Shown: in pieces, positions 1-11,832 of the stretch
How positions within the stretch are numbered: position 1 is the stretch's first letter
Layout of the letters: every line of letters starts with the position of its first letter
Assembly: GCF_001625215.2 (NCBI RefSeq)
Contig: NC_030382.2
Coordinates: 47,395,364-47,459,363, forward strand
Source of the DNA: Daucus carota subsp. sativus
Taxonomy: Eukaryota; Streptophyta; Magnoliopsida; Apiales; Apiaceae
Reading direction: 5' to 3'
Length of the DNA stretch: 64,000 nt
Made by a program: the position numbers and the translations under genes
The notes under the pieces: generated by a model
Told to the model about the DNA's origin: nothing
Seen by the model: the letters and a program-made list of their open reading frames with translations, nothing else
The model's database searches: none

Positions 1-244
1 ACAGTTCTCCCAGCAAACACTGCTTTTAGCTTGGAGAACTGTTTAAATCTTGGGAGAGCAATGTCTAACAGGCTTTTAGAGATCCTCTGTATCTTTTTAT
101 TTTTTTTATTCCTATAAATATAATAGGAAGAAGAGAAACTAAATCTGTTTATTGAGGAAAATAGAAATGTGATAGAATTTGCATAGTTGTAAATAGATTT
201 TGTATTAATATTTTCTTGTACAACTTTGTTGTTTGGCATATCAG
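1..244. other. Upstream part of the TAF1B-like gene, probably intron
   Basis: No coding exon could be assigned here. The stretch ends in a T-rich tract and a tcag 3' splice site just before the first recognisable exon at 245, so it is probably intron of the gene whose 5' half lies outside the window. Positions 1-10 and 33-42 form a perfect 10-bp inverted repeat (acagttctcc / ggagaactgt), which may be chance. Confidence 0.5.
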
Positions 245-2517
245 GACCGGTAGATGGTATTGTATCTAGTGGTAGTCACAGAGATGAACCTCACAATTTA
301 CTTGGTCAGCGGGCTGTAATGATTTGGTTTAGATCTTTAAGTAAGACTATACCATTATCGCATTCATTAGTGATTTCATTTTTGGCTTGTCATGTCTTGC
401 GGGAGGCGGTTCTGCCTACAGACATCTTAAAGTGGATATTTGAAGGGAAGCTTCCTTTTTTTGCTGCTTTTACTGATATTGAAAAAGAGATTGATCCTCC
501 TCCTAGAGGATGCCCTATCAGTTCGAGTCGTATGTTTAGACCTATCCATGCTCTTTCATCACAGAAGTTGGAATCAACAGCTGCTATTATTGCTGAAACA
601 GTGGGTTTAGAATTACCTCCTGTAAACTTTTATGCAATAGCTTCTCGCTATCTCAGACTTATGTCTCTTTCTGTGGATAAGATTCTTCCTCATGCATGTC
701 TCATATATGAATGGTCTATGCCTCCGGAGTGTCGGTTATCAGCCAATGAAGTGAGGCTTCCTACCCGTGCATCTGTAATGTCTATACTAATTGTTTCAAT
801 AAGAATCTTGTACAATTTGCATGGTTTTGGATACTGGGAAGCAAATTTTTCTGGTTCTGATTGTCCATCATCAACTGCTTGTGAGAAAACTGAGCTGGAA
901 TCCAAGTCTGATGCTGACCTGAATGATGTTGCCACACAACAGTCAACTGTACCTGATATTGATGCTAAGGAGCTGCTACTGAATCTGGATACCAAATATG
1001 TCGATCTTCTTGTCATGTTTGGTAATTTTTCAAACTTATGACCCACTTAAGCCTTTAAGGTCTTTTTCTTCTTTATTGCTGTAGGCTTTTCTACTTTCAC
1101 TTTGTGTCATAGTTTTCTCTGGCGATATATTTGCTAGCTAATGTTACTTTCATATAATTAGAGTATGTGAAAGACATGCCTGCGTATCTTCAATACTTTA
1201 GAGATGTTATTTTTGCTGGAGTTGGACCATCATTTGAGGACATCGAAGAATGTAAGATAATAAAGGAATTCTGGAGCTTGTATCAGAGAAAAGTGGTGAG
1301 TCTCTCTCTTTTGCTGAGATGTGCAGTATCTGATAAATTTATAAATGAACAGTGTGTAATTTGTTGTACAGTGTATATATTATTCAGCTTCTTGCAGACT
1401 ATGTTTCTTAGTGTCATATATGATATTTCTACAATATATTTAACATCATTTAACTGCTTACAATATATGTTTCGAGGTAATTGTGAATTCTATTTGTATT
1501 AACATCTGACATGTTGATGTGAAATGTCTTTACTGTTTTTTTGTTTTAATTGGAAGAGCGCGTACCAGCACCAGTTTTCAAAATTTATACCATTATTTCG
1601 CATAGGATGTTTAGAACTTCTTGTCACTTATAGTCTTCGTCAAAAAGAGAATTTCCTTTTCTAAACTAAGGTGAAGTATACTCTTCGCTTTATGACAATA
1701 TGAGTTACAGCATTGAGGACAATTGTGCAGTTTGTTTTGTATAAAGATGATTTACGAGGTCAGATGCAAACCCAGTATCCGAGTTGAATGTTTCCCATTT
1801 TGTTTGTTATTTCAGGGCCTGAGTTCATCTCTTGACCATAGAGAGATGTCCTTGGGAGATAATAGTGGTGATAACAAGAGACCAAGAGAAAATAGCAGAG
1901 ACACACCAATGTCGAGCAAGAAATTAAGAGACCATGATTTTAATTGCGATACAGTAGAAAGTGGCAAATCTCATAGTGACAAATCCGAAAGTAACATAAA
2001 CCAGGAACCTTCCTCTAATGGTGGTCCAAATTCTTTCTCCAGTAAACATTCTTGTGATGCATCAGACAGAGAGGAAGCAGTGAATCGAATAAAATTGAAT
2101 ATGGAAGCAAACAGATTTTGTTACATTCCACCCAGAGATAAATGCAACGAAAAGTGCTACATTCACTATTCTAGGAAGAAAGATGAAGGTGCTTATACCT
2201 ATGCCACCCATGCTGATTATTATATTCTGCTTCGCGCTTGTGCAAGAGTTGCCCATATAGATATTAGGTGCTTGCATACTGGAGTGCTGAGTTTTGAAAG
2301 AAGATTGGCTTGGATAGAAAAGAATGTTGATAGTTGCCTGCATGTAAAACTTCCTACAGACACTTGTGAGGTTTGTTGTGACGATGAGGTGGAAGTAAAT
2401 GCTGCTGATGAGATGGAAGTAAATGCTGCTGATGAAATGGAAGTAAATGCTGCTGATGGGTTAGAAGTAAATGATACTGATGATCCTGTTCTGCGGTTCT
2501 CAGAGTTAAATTTGTGA
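245..2517 (+). CDS. TAF1B/Rrn7-type RNA polymerase I core factor subunit, 3' part (MEE12-like)
   Basis: Three exons are readable: 245-1021, 1162-1295 and 1816-2517 (stop TGA). Junctions are tcag/G..TTTG|gtaatt, ttag|AGTATG..AAAGTG|gtgagt and ttcag|GGCCTG, and the frame stays open through all of them. The encoded sequence (SLSKTIPLSHSLVISFLACH, VLPTDILKWIFEGKLPFFAAF, then GFGYWEA and a 100-residue block after it) fits the cyclin-like core of plant TAF1B/Rrn7 proteins, which act with TBP in the nucleolus to place RNA polymerase I on rDNA promoters. The N-terminal zinc ribbon expected for the family would lie upstream of the window. The C-terminal exon is polar and low in complexity and ends in four copies of an acidic 8-residue repeat. 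The next gene converges on it. The assignment is by pattern recognition; exon structure is strong, family name fairly strong. Confidence 0.82.
2383..2478 (+). repeat. Coding 24-bp minisatellite, four copies
   Basis: Units start at 2383, 2407, 2431 and 2455. Each encodes an 8-residue acidic unit of the type DE(M/V)EVNAA. Copies 2 and 3 differ by one base; the fourth is more diverged. The array lies at the extreme C terminus of the TAF1B-like protein. Confidence 0.9.
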
Positions 2518-3958
2518 ACCAAATTGAAGTTGGGACTATCTTTCAAATTATAGCAGAATCCAGTTTCCAAAACCACTTTTTTCATATGTCTGGTACGTGT
2601 AATTAGAATTAGCATTGCCTTTTTTTTTCCCCTTCTCTCAATAGATCAAATATTCTGGCATCTTTTTGCTGTACTCCGGTATCTTTTTTTTAGTTCATCC
2701 ACTCATTTGTCTCCCCATCTTATTTTTGTTGTAAGTACCTGGACCTGGAAAAAATTGCTAACAAATCCATAGCTCTTAACTTTCACAGAACAATAGTTAC
2801 AACATAAACGGATGCAGTTTCAGTTCTGTTATTACTTAAAACCATATAGTGAGTGACACTATTGCAATATATATGTAATGTATGCACTCATTAATAAAGG
2901 CCATCCATATTTTGTGTGTTATTGTGTATAAGGAAACGATGTGAATACTGGAAATGCAGAAGTAGGCTATTCATGTTGCATGAGTTTCCCTTGGAGTGCA
3001 TAATTTATTAAGCGTTTTTCTAGATCCTTTTTAAGTCTAGGTAGTAATGCAAACAGATTGACAAATATAGGATAACAGTTGGCATGTGGACACATGAAAT
3101 AGGATTAACAGAAACAACTGTACTTCGGTTATGAGATTAAGCAACATGTTAAAATGTTGTATTTCTAATTTAAATATTGTGCACTTAATGTGGCTCACTA
3201 CTGCATGCCTTTGTAGGTCATTCTCCCAGGACTGTGACTATACACATCTCTGATGAAATCTATAACAGCAAGCCTATGAACCAAATCAGCAGATACCTCC
3301 ATGTAAGCAGGTGTTGTCCTTCTACCACCTTGTTTTGTAGTTGTAGTTTCAAAAGATATTGTGATTTTCATCTAAACTCCAATGATGATATCTCCATGTT
3401 GTAAGAAACAGCAAATATGTTATGACCCGTTGTGAATGAAATCTGATTCTCATTGGAGTGTTTTTTTGTTTTCTTGGTATGGATCAGTTTTTCTGTTTAT
3501 AGTAACTGGTTTATTTTCTGCATTTCGATTTCTTTATAACAAATTCCTCAAGCAGTCGCTAATTGATACCCGCTACCCCATGATGATACTTCATTTATCT
3601 AAGGGCACTGTCCATACCTCAAGCTAGTAATTTTAACAGGACGACCTGCTAGTGAACCAATACATATTAGAAGGATAAAAAAAACTATGACCACTAAACA
3701 CCATGTAATAAATGAGAAACTTTGCTAGTCCTAAAATGTATTCTTCTGATTTTCAGATTTTACGATTCACACAGTGTACATATAAGCTTCTGATATTTGC
3801 TTTAATAGAACTTGGAACTTTAAAGTGTTGAGCTGGGAGGGTCCTGTAAAATTAAGTAGTTTTAGATTTATACTGATGATAGGCCTGCATCGTAAGCAAA
3901 TTAAATTTGTGAACAAAAAAGGTTGATAGAAACAGAAATAGCACCCTTGGGAAGCTAG

Positions 3959-4143
3959 GTATCTTTTTCCATATGTTTAAAGTGTGTTTGGTATTGTTTC
4001 TTCTTTTTTTTTTTTCCTTTTTCTTTTTTGTTTGAATGTAAAAATATCAATGATGGCCTAGTATCTTTTCCCACATCTTTAAAGTGTGTATGGTATTGTT
4101 TCTTTTGCTGTTGTTGTTTGAATGTAAAAATATCAGTGATGGC
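3959..4143. repeat. Tandem duplication, units of about 102 and 83 bp
   Basis: Both units start with gtatcttttyccayat and share aaagtgtgt(t/a)tggtattgtttcttt, then tttgaatgtaaaaatatc and rtgatggcc. The first unit (3959-4060) carries a longer poly-T tract, which explains most of the length difference from the second (4061-4143). Confidence 0.85.
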
Positions 4144-5142
4144 CGATACAATGAATACCTCATGGCATATATATTCTTACTTAGCTAATTATGTGCCTTA
4201 TATTACTTAATTAAAGTTAAAGGAATGAACTGAACTGTTTTGCTATTTTTTCATCTTCATTCTTTAGTAATTTTTAATGCACTTGATACCTATGACCACT
4301 CCTTTATAAGATTGCATGTCTCCAATTTACTTGATTACCTTGAAGGATATGCTGCATTGGGAAAAACTTTTTTATCAAAACATTATCAGATACTTGAGTT
4401 CGAATTATGTTTTTTATATGGTCAATCACAGATATTTATATATTCAGATTTCAGAAATCACAATCCTCTCTCACTTTGCCTTGAATCATCAACCTCCCGT
4501 CATTGAGTGGAGAGGGGTATCTGCTAGATTCCAAGGGTAGAAGACATGGAAAATCAATTTTCAGCATAAATTGCTTGGACCAGACAAAAGCTTTTTCTGT
4601 AAGATTGTTGTGAGTGACGTTCAGAACTAGGTAGGCTTTTCTTCATGTACAGTTACATTAAGCTATGTACTCTTACATGCTTACTGTACTTGAGACTCTT
4701 GGCTATCTTTAAAGTTTGGCGATTGTGGTCTGGGTAAAATGATAAGATCCACTTTTATTACATGAAGTGCAGATTGTTGGTGGTAAAGAAGGTTTATTTT
4801 ATATATTTTTTAATCTAGCGCAATTTAAACTAGTTTTTGATTTTGTAGTTCAGTTTTAACTAATTAAAAATCCTTAATTATGCTATGTATTATGTTGTTT
4901 CAGCGTTGTAATCCTCGCAAGGATCCCTGAAATATGGGGCTAACATAATTACAGTCCTGGAATTCAAAAGTTCCAAAGAGAATATTTTATTTCACAGCCC
5001 CAACTTATACTTCAAAAATAGTAGAAATACTTTTTAGGACAAGACCCCGCATTCTCCGGTTATTACAAATTGTGGTTTCGTCATCTGGTTTCTGTTTTAT
5101 GTGTGCATTTGTATGGTTTCGTCATCTGGTTTGTGTTTACAG

Positions 5143-5353
5143 GTCGTTTGACTTTTTGACACACACTTCTAAGTCCTTTGACTGTATAGTTAAAATTATT
5201 ATTTTTAAAATTTTCTTATTTTGAATTATAATATATGATTAACATTATAATTCAGGAAAAAAAATTCAAAAATAATAATTTTAACTAAACGGTCAAATAA
5301 CTTAGAAGTGTGTGTTAAAAAGTTAAGTGACCTTTATTTGAAAACGGAGGGAG
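5143..5353. mobile_element. Stowaway-type MITE (Tc1/mariner-like), left end eroded
   Basis: The right end is aaaacggagggag followed by ta. The two arms form a long imperfect palindrome: gtcgtttgactttttgacac on the left, gtgttaaaaagttaagtgac on the right, with an AT-rich loop. The left terminal ctccctccg motif is missing. It belongs to the same family as the element at 20865-21098. Confidence 0.8.
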
Positions 5354-5707
5354 TAAAAAAAGAAAAATAAGATGCTCGTCTCCGAACAAGCCAGGACCTT
5401 TTGAATTCTAGAGAATGTGGGATTTCAAACTTTAGGGTTTTCGAAGCAATGTCTTCTGTCTGGCCATCAAGTTTTATATTGGGCCAGGACTTGGGGCAAT
5501 CAGGTTATCAACCATGATTCATTGTAATTTCCTGTTCCATAGGGTTGCAGTTGATGAACAAATTAGTTTAATATCTGTTTTGTTCAGAATTACATTTACA
5601 CTGGCTGCATATTGCAGCTCTCTTTGGCTAATGTTTATATTTACATTTTCTACGATGTTGTCTAATTAAATAAGACAATGTTAGATTGTGTTCGAATGGT
5701 ACTGATT

Positions 5708-5950
5708 AGACCGTGTTCTGATTGTATTGATGGTTATATTTTAAAAAAGAATAAAAAAAATATTTTTAAATTATTTTCAATTAATCCTGTCTTGATAAAA
5801 TGGAACAGCTTAAATTGTGTTCTGATGATATTTAATTACATGTTAAATCGTATTCTGATGATATTAAATTAGATTAGATTGTGCTCTGATTGTATTGATG
5901 GTTATATCTTATTAAAAAAGAATACTTTTAAATTATTTTCAATAAATTAT
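5708..5950. repeat. Diverged direct duplication in AT-rich DNA
   Basis: The block ttctgattgtattgatggtt, followed by tatatyttaaaaaagaata and ttttaaattattttcaat, occurs near 5715 and again near 5885. Shorter copies of the t(g/c)tgttctgatgatatt type lie between them. Confidence 0.7.
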
Positions 5951-6538
5951 TATTTTATAATGATAATAGATAATTACATATATAATCGATATTTGTATTG
6001 ACTATATTTATATGAACTCTGGCCTTCAATTCTAAAAGAAAGGCAACTAGTTTGCAAGATCCATGTCTCTTATGCCATGGTGCAACAGATGAAACTCACT
6101 CTCTGACCGTTTAACCTGTTTTTTGATACTTATGGAAGAATGGATGCATACCAAACCTCCTCTGAGTTTTGACAAATAAACTTATTTTACAATGACATGG
6201 ATCAAATTCACAAAAAGGGAAAAAAAAAAGGGCCGGTGAAGAAAGAAAGAGAAATTTTAGTTATGAAGCAAGCATAACAAATGGAAAACATACAAAATAC
6301 AGGTACATATGATTGATCTCGAAAACTTACAAAAACCATAAAGGAATTGAGAAAAAAGAGAAATCTTGAATCAACATCTTCCACCATGCAACGAATGCTC
6401 CGCAGGTGCCATCATATTTTATAGAGAGTATAGACAGAAACTGGAAAAATATATATCCTTTAATATATAACAGTTGCATTTCTACGAAAAAGGCTCTGCA
6501 ACCATCTGGGCAGAGCTACTGCACAAGTTTATTGCACA

Positions 6539-9500
6539 TTAGGTGTGTCGTGCTTGCTGCTGTGTGGTGACAGTGGGTGCTGAAGCCAGCGTAATATGTA
6601 GACCCCTGGGGGTTCTTGATTGTAGTACAAAGGCAAAGTGTGTTGCTGCCAGTGCTGCAGCCTCCTGTTTTCACCAGATACATTACTGTATGAGTCTTAA
6701 AGTTTAGAATATCATATGCAATTAATGCGCAGGGTTAAGGACATAATGGTTACGACTCTGATAAATTTTTAAATAAAATTTGTCACCTTGATCATATATT
6801 AGCGTGTATAAGAATGCTGTCTAACTGAATATATAAACCATCCTAAAATTACGTCTCAACCTGGACATGTCCAATGGTTTCCTCTCTCTGCATTACTTTG
6901 TAGTACACTTGTAATAGCTAAAACAGGGAGACTGACTACAAAACATCATAGGATGTCGGTTCATACTTCCTTGAAGTTCACTCTATCGTTTACAATTTAT
7001 ATAACATGTATTGAGAGAAGTCGATGATGTAATGTACAGAACCGATGGAATGGACTAGGATTGTAGGAGCTAGATGGATATACCTGTCTCTGTCTTCGAC
7101 GTTGCAAGATACTGATGGCCCAGGCCATGATGTAGCATGGCAACAGAAATCCAGTAGCTCGCAGTAAGAATAACTGTAAGCATCAAAATTTATGGGGGTC
7201 AACCTAAACGTAAAGCATTAAAATTTGTAGATATACTAGATTCTGGAATTTAAATGTGAAAAGTTCAAGCTCCGATTACAGTGAAGAAATTAGAGGGATC
7301 GCCGTCTTCATCTGCATCAGTCACAGTCACTGCATGCCTTAATAGCAAAAGAGCCATCAACTGCCAATAAGAAGATTACAAATTACAATATATAAGACAA
7401 TACAATTAAGGGAATACATGACTTTTTACGGCTGTTTTCCCAGGTAAGCTTTTAACATGCACGTTCTCACGGAAGTGCAGACAGTAATGCTTCATTAAGA
7501 CAAAACTGTAGTACAATTTAAGTTGTTGCACCAAATATTATATAGCACAATTTTAATCTTTATTTTTGAAGAAAACAATTTTTCAGCCACAAAAAGCAGC
7601 ATAAATGACAATGACTCATCTTTGTGCTAAAAATAAAAACGATTGCACACCAACCTACATTAAAGAACCATAGGATTATAGGAGTACAAATAACTCGAAA
7701 AATACAAACCACTCTTAGAGAGAGATATAGACAGGACCGGCAATTTCGGATATTGGGTCAGGTTGAAAGACGCAGGTCAGAAATTTGACCAAACCCGACC
7801 CCGACCCGAAATTCTAAAGGGTCAGAATACTCAACCGAACCCGGCCCGCACTACCCACGGGTAACCCGACCCCGACCCGACTCATAATAATTTATTAATA
7901 AGTATCATTTTAATAATAGGTAATACAAAAATAACATAAATATATGTATTTTTTTAGAGAGATATAACAATTTTATATTGTATATACATAATTTCAGGTA
8001 ATTTCGGGTAAGCCGAATTCGACCCAAAAATGAACCGTTTTTTCGGGTTGATTTTGGGTGAACCCGAATTCGACCCGAACCCGAAAAACTCCAACCCGAA
8101 TTCGTACTTTGCGGATCGAATTCGTGTCGGGTTGCCGGGTCGGGTATGATATTGCCACCCCGAGATATAGACAAATTTTGGAGGGGTTACTAAATGAACC
8201 TAGGCAATATATAGGATGGAGGAAGTATAAAAGAAAGTTTGAGGTAAAATTAAAACATTTCAATTAACCCTACTAAGTACTATCAAATGCTCATTACATT
8301 AGGTTTTATGTTTTGCAATTCATAAAGGCTTACAATTAGAGCAGCAGAGCGGAAAAACGAAGCTCCACTGGCATTTGTTGAAGTATATTCATCATACTCG
8401 GCCTCCAAAATTTGACGCTCTGCTTCTGTGATTGCCAAAATGCGAGGATCGTGCAGGTCCAAGGGTGTTCCAGAAATATGCCATCCTCCCCTGATAGGTA
8501 TAACAAAAGAAACAGATGTCATTATCATTAATCATATTAATCTGAACATCTTATCCCCCATCCTAGGGGGTTGATTACCACATATGTTCCAAATTGCTAC
8601 CAATTACTATGAAAACCAATATAAGGTTAGTGATGTAGCATACAATAAAACAAAAAGTTTACCCAATATCTATAGTCGCCTCCTCAAGCCGTGGTCGAGG
8701 GGGAGCAGTGTAGTCGGGCTGGTAAGACTGCGGCAAAAAAATTATCATTGGAAGGCAAAGTAAAATTATGTGACCACTGTACAGAAATAAGAAATAAGAA
8801 TCACATATTTCCAGAAAAAAAACTTCATTTGGACGGTCTAATTTTATTCGGAAAAAAAAACAAATAATCAGTTTTTGTTGGGTACAAATTTCTTGTAAAT
8901 AAACATAAAAAAGAATACAAACTGTCGAAATAACCTTTCGATAGCAGTACTGAAGAGATTAAAGCATCATCCTTTTTCAATGCAAGGCCACATGATGAGA
9001 AATACATGGACCACGCAAGAAGAGATTGGTGGTTACTGGTATGGCAGATCAACATGGCAATTTGGTAGGCCTAAGTAATAACTAATTAACTTTTGATGAT
9101 TTATTGTCTAAACTGAACAAGTGATTCAAACTTCAATAACATAATAGAGAGGGAATTAAGGACAGACTACATAAACTTTTTCCATGGTAATGCAATAATC
9201 AACTTTCCAAAACAACAGGGCATAATATAGATCATCCACAGATAGTACTATGCAATAGACAAGCACCAACAAATAACCATTTTGTGTGTGAAATTCAATT
9301 TCAGACACAAGCAGGAGCATCATGTCCTGTTCTTCTAGGACACAAAAAATCATATAGCAGAGAAATTAAATATCAGAGGCAGTAGATGTACCTGATGGCA
9401 GATTTCACAGTTGATGTCTCCTTTTTCATTGCACCAGTGTTGAACACACTTTCTGTGAGCATACTGCATATAAGAAATCATAGGAAAATTAGACAAAAGA

Positions 9501-10207
9501 GAACAAAAGATAAATGAAACCAAAGAAAAAATTCAGATTTTCACATGCCCACGGATATCAAGAGTTTGGCACTGGGCAGGGCAGATAAGAATTCAAATAG
9601 TGACAACTGAAGGATATAATCTATAAAGACATCAGATACAAACACGTTTTCCATTTCACTCGTTTGAATTACTAGATATGTTTTCCCTGAGGAAAGATCA
9701 ATACACAGCTAAACCTCGTTTTCGACCGGCAGAATTTATTCATTTATTGAGATTACTAGATATGTTTTTCCTGAGGAAAGATCAATACACAGCTAAACCT
9801 CGAAATATAAATACGTTTTGGACCGGCGGAATTTATTCATTTATTGAGGTTAAAAATACAATGTCCCCATTATTTTTGGACCGGAATCAAAATCTATAAT
9901 TAATGAAAAAACATAACAAAAACTTGTGAGTTACCTTGAGACTGCCGCTGCAAGCACAAGGTGATTCTAAATTGCTAATATCATCCTCATCCTGGCAAAT
10001 ACGGCACTCAGCAATGGTTATAAGGGGCGCTTCTTCATCATAAGCCCCGTCCATTCTCCCATCCAATGCCCCCACCGTAGACGATGAGGCATTGGATGAT
10101 TTAGCCACCGCCAAGATCTCAGGCGGCAGAGATCGCCTTTCATCTAACCCAGAATATATCTCAGGCTTCACAAGCCGGTCCACATCAAGAACCAAATGAT
10201 CACCCAT
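6539..10207 (-). CDS. RING-CH (MARCH-like) membrane E3 ubiquitin ligase with DUF3675
   Basis: Seven exons read on the minus strand: 10207-9935, 9463-9392, 8727-8663, 8490-8334, 7360-7280, 7173-7084, 6664-6539; 864 nt, 287 residues. All introns are GT-AG and phases agree. The RING-CH finger is complete and split by intron 1: C68-x2-C71-x12-C84-x-C86-x7-H94-x2-C97-x12-C110-x2-C113. It is followed by the SYQPDYTAPP block and, around residues 190-240, two hydrophobic stretches (LMALLLLRHAV; LFLLRATGFLLPCYIMAWAI), typical of the plant DUF3675 region, then ISILQRRRQRQEAAALAA. Such proteins recruit E2 enzymes at membranes and ubiquitinate membrane proteins. An additional 5' UTR intron (about 10802-10233) precedes the ATG. 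From memory the Arabidopsis counterparts are At2g02960 and At1g14260. Substrates are unknown. Confidence 0.92.
7732..8163. mobile_element. Non-autonomous hAT element, 432 bp, in intron 4 of the RING-CH gene
   Basis: The termini caggaccggcaat and attgccaccccga are imperfect inverted repeats of the well known cagggGTGGCAAT type. They are flanked by a perfect 8-bp duplication gatataga (7724-7731 and 8164-8171), the hAT signature. The subterminal DNA is packed with acccgacccgaa-type repeats on both sides of an AT-rich centre. There is no transposase ORF. Confidence 0.9.
9668..9850. repeat. Tandem duplication, about 84 bp, in intron 1 of the RING-CH gene
   Basis: Units start at 9668 and 9752 with attactagatatgtttt, then cctgaggaaagatcaataca and cagctaaacctcg, and both end in ggaatttattcatttattga or a close variant. 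The second unit has an extra 13 bp or so (aatataaatacg). Confidence 0.85.
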
Positions 10208-10228
10208 TTATTTATTTGTACAATTAGG

Positions 10229-10716
10229 GAGCCTGAGATAGCCCTATCAAACACAAACACAACAAAGATATAATCTTTCTCGAAATGCAAGAACCCAAAC
10301 AAGAAAAGCTCGAGACAGCTTATAAATCACAAAAACAGACAAAGATACAATCTTTTTCTCAAAATGCAAGTTCCCAAAACAACGAAAAGCCTGAGAAACC
10401 CTTCTGAATAAAACTCAACAAATATAAAACCTTTTTGTCAAAATACAAGAACCCAAAACATAGAAAAACCTGAGAAAGCCCTCTGAATCACAAACACAGC
10501 AAAGATACAATCTTTTTCTCTAAATTTCTCTAAATGCAAGTTCCCAAACAAAAAAAAGCCTGAGACACAGCTCTATTAATCACAAACACAACAAAGATAC
10601 AATCTTTTTCTCGAAATGCAAGTACCCAAACAAAGAAAAGCCTGAGATAAGCTCTACAAATCAAATGCACAGCAAAGCTATGATCTTTTTCTCAGAATGC
10701 TTGAACCCAGAACAAA
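10229..10716 (-). repeat. Six-unit ~80-bp tandem array in the 5' UTR intron of the RING-CH gene
   Basis: Units begin near 10229, 10306, 10385, 10463, 10551 and 10635, with a partial seventh. Each contains, read on the plus strand, a variant of cctgagac, then aatcacaaacacaacaaaga, tacaatctttttctc and gaaatgcaag(t/a)(t/a)ccca. Read on the gene strand, most units carry a form of tctcag|gct preceded by a pyrimidine-rich tract, the same sequence that forms the probable 3' splice site at 10233. The array fills most of the leader intron. Confidence 0.9.
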
Positions 10717-10802
10717 TAAAAAAGAAATAATTACACCCAAATAAAGAAAGAGGATAAAACAAGAAACAAGAAGGGAGATTAAATTTATAATCGATGAAAG
10801 TA

Positions 10803-10945
10803 CCTGGGAATGAATGAAAGAAACAGATAAACGGGGAAGGAGACAAGAAGCGCGTTGGGGCCCACGGAGAAAGGGTCTTTTTCTTCTTGTTAAAACGTAT
10901 TTTATCCTCCCTCTCTCTCTCTAAAAAAGAAGGAAGATCACTTCA
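10803..10945 (-). promoter_or_regulatory. Probable non-coding first exon and core promoter of the RING-CH gene
   Basis: On the minus strand a donor CCCAG|gtactt at 10803/10802 pairs with the acceptor at 10233 to remove the repeat array. A GA/CT tract (about 10905-10921) lies in the presumed leader, and a TATA-like tataaaag lies near 10973-10980, placing transcription start near 10945. Confidence 0.6.
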
Positions 10946-11054
10946 CCTTTTTGTCATTCCGCGTTTGTCATCCTTTTATATTCACCCTCTTGCCATGACC
11001 TCTAATTTTTCATATCTGAATGATCTTATATTTTATAAATATTGTAATTAAATA

Positions 11055-11465
11055 CTCCCTCCCTTCCGGCCATTTGTATACAAATGATTGGGATACGGAA
11101 ACCAAGAAATTGGGTAATAAATGAGTAAAGTTAGATGAAAAGTGGGTATAGTAGTGAGATCCATTTATATTTAATATAATAGATTTGAGATTGTGGAGGA
11201 AAGTAATGGGTGTAATAGTGTTTATATTATTACGGTTTTTCTGTGTTGTGCCCATGGGCACACACTAAGCACAAAATGTTAGTGCTTAGCATGTGCCCAT
11301 GGGCACACATTAGACAAACCCATATTATTATAGAATGGAGATAGTGGAAGAAAGTAGTTGGTGTAATGATGTTTTATATTAAAAAATTTACTACTTTTGG
11401 AATGTATACAATTGGTGGAACGTCCCAAAATGAAAACTGTATACAATTCATTGGGACGGAGGGAA
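11055..11465. mobile_element. Stowaway-type MITE carrying a nested hAT-like insertion
   Basis: The ends are ctccctcccttccgg and attgggacggaggga, flanked by TA. Internal sequence (gagtaaagttagatgaaaag, then tgggtatagtagtgagatcc) closely matches the element at 16084-16387, so they are one family. The copy is interrupted by the 90-bp element at 11233-11322. Confidence 0.85.
11233..11322. mobile_element. Small hAT-like MITE, copy 1 (90 bp), nested in a Stowaway element
   Basis: Begins cggtttttctgtg and ends ttagacaaaccca, flanked by the perfect 8-bp duplication tattatta (11225-11232 and 11323-11330). Both sides carry the self-complementary core gtgcccatgggcacac. Related copies are at 37756-37922 and 50550-50733. 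Confidence 0.85.
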
Positions 11466-11832
11466 TATGTTTTTTAGACGTTTCTTTCAATTATTTTTTA
11501 ACTTCGATGAACTTAAATATGAGATCGTGCAACATCACAAATAAAAAAATTGAAATAATCTGGGTGTGGGTATTTTTCTTAGAATCAGAGAGTAATATAT
11601 CTGTTCAGTGGCGAATAAATTATGATATATGCCAAAAGTGTGAGTATATAAATAGGAATGGTATGCAGATAAGAAATGCTGCAGGGCACTATGCCAGTGT
11701 ATCGATCATGACAGCCTCGGATTTACCGGCGTGGGCGATTCTTGACTAGGCGAGTCCTCATTTCTGCAATCTGAGACAATTATTTTGATTTCACTCGGGG
11801 GTTAGCTGCAATTCCTAAATTAAATATATTTA

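Larger units (their letters stand above)
2518..6538. other. Intergenic region between two convergent genes
   Basis: This holds the 3' UTRs of the TAF1B-like gene (from 2518) and of the RING-CH gene (below 6539). Short ORFs here are scattered, without recognisable domains or splice logic, so I call no gene. A tandem duplication (3959-4143), a Stowaway-type element (5143-5353) and a duplicated AT-rich block (5708-5950) are listed separately. A 19-bp direct repeat, tggtttcgtcatctggttt, occurs near 5072 and again near 5114. Confidence 0.7.

Noticed and set aside
1-42. Perfect 10-bp inverted repeat as a terminator or RNA structure
   Set aside because: It lies in probable intron of a plant Pol II gene, where no such terminator is used; one 10-bp pair in 64 kb of sequence is weak evidence.
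8058-8267. Arg-rich ORFs around 7900-8260 on both strands
   Set aside because: They are translations of the acccgaccc-type repeats of the hAT element at 7732-8163.
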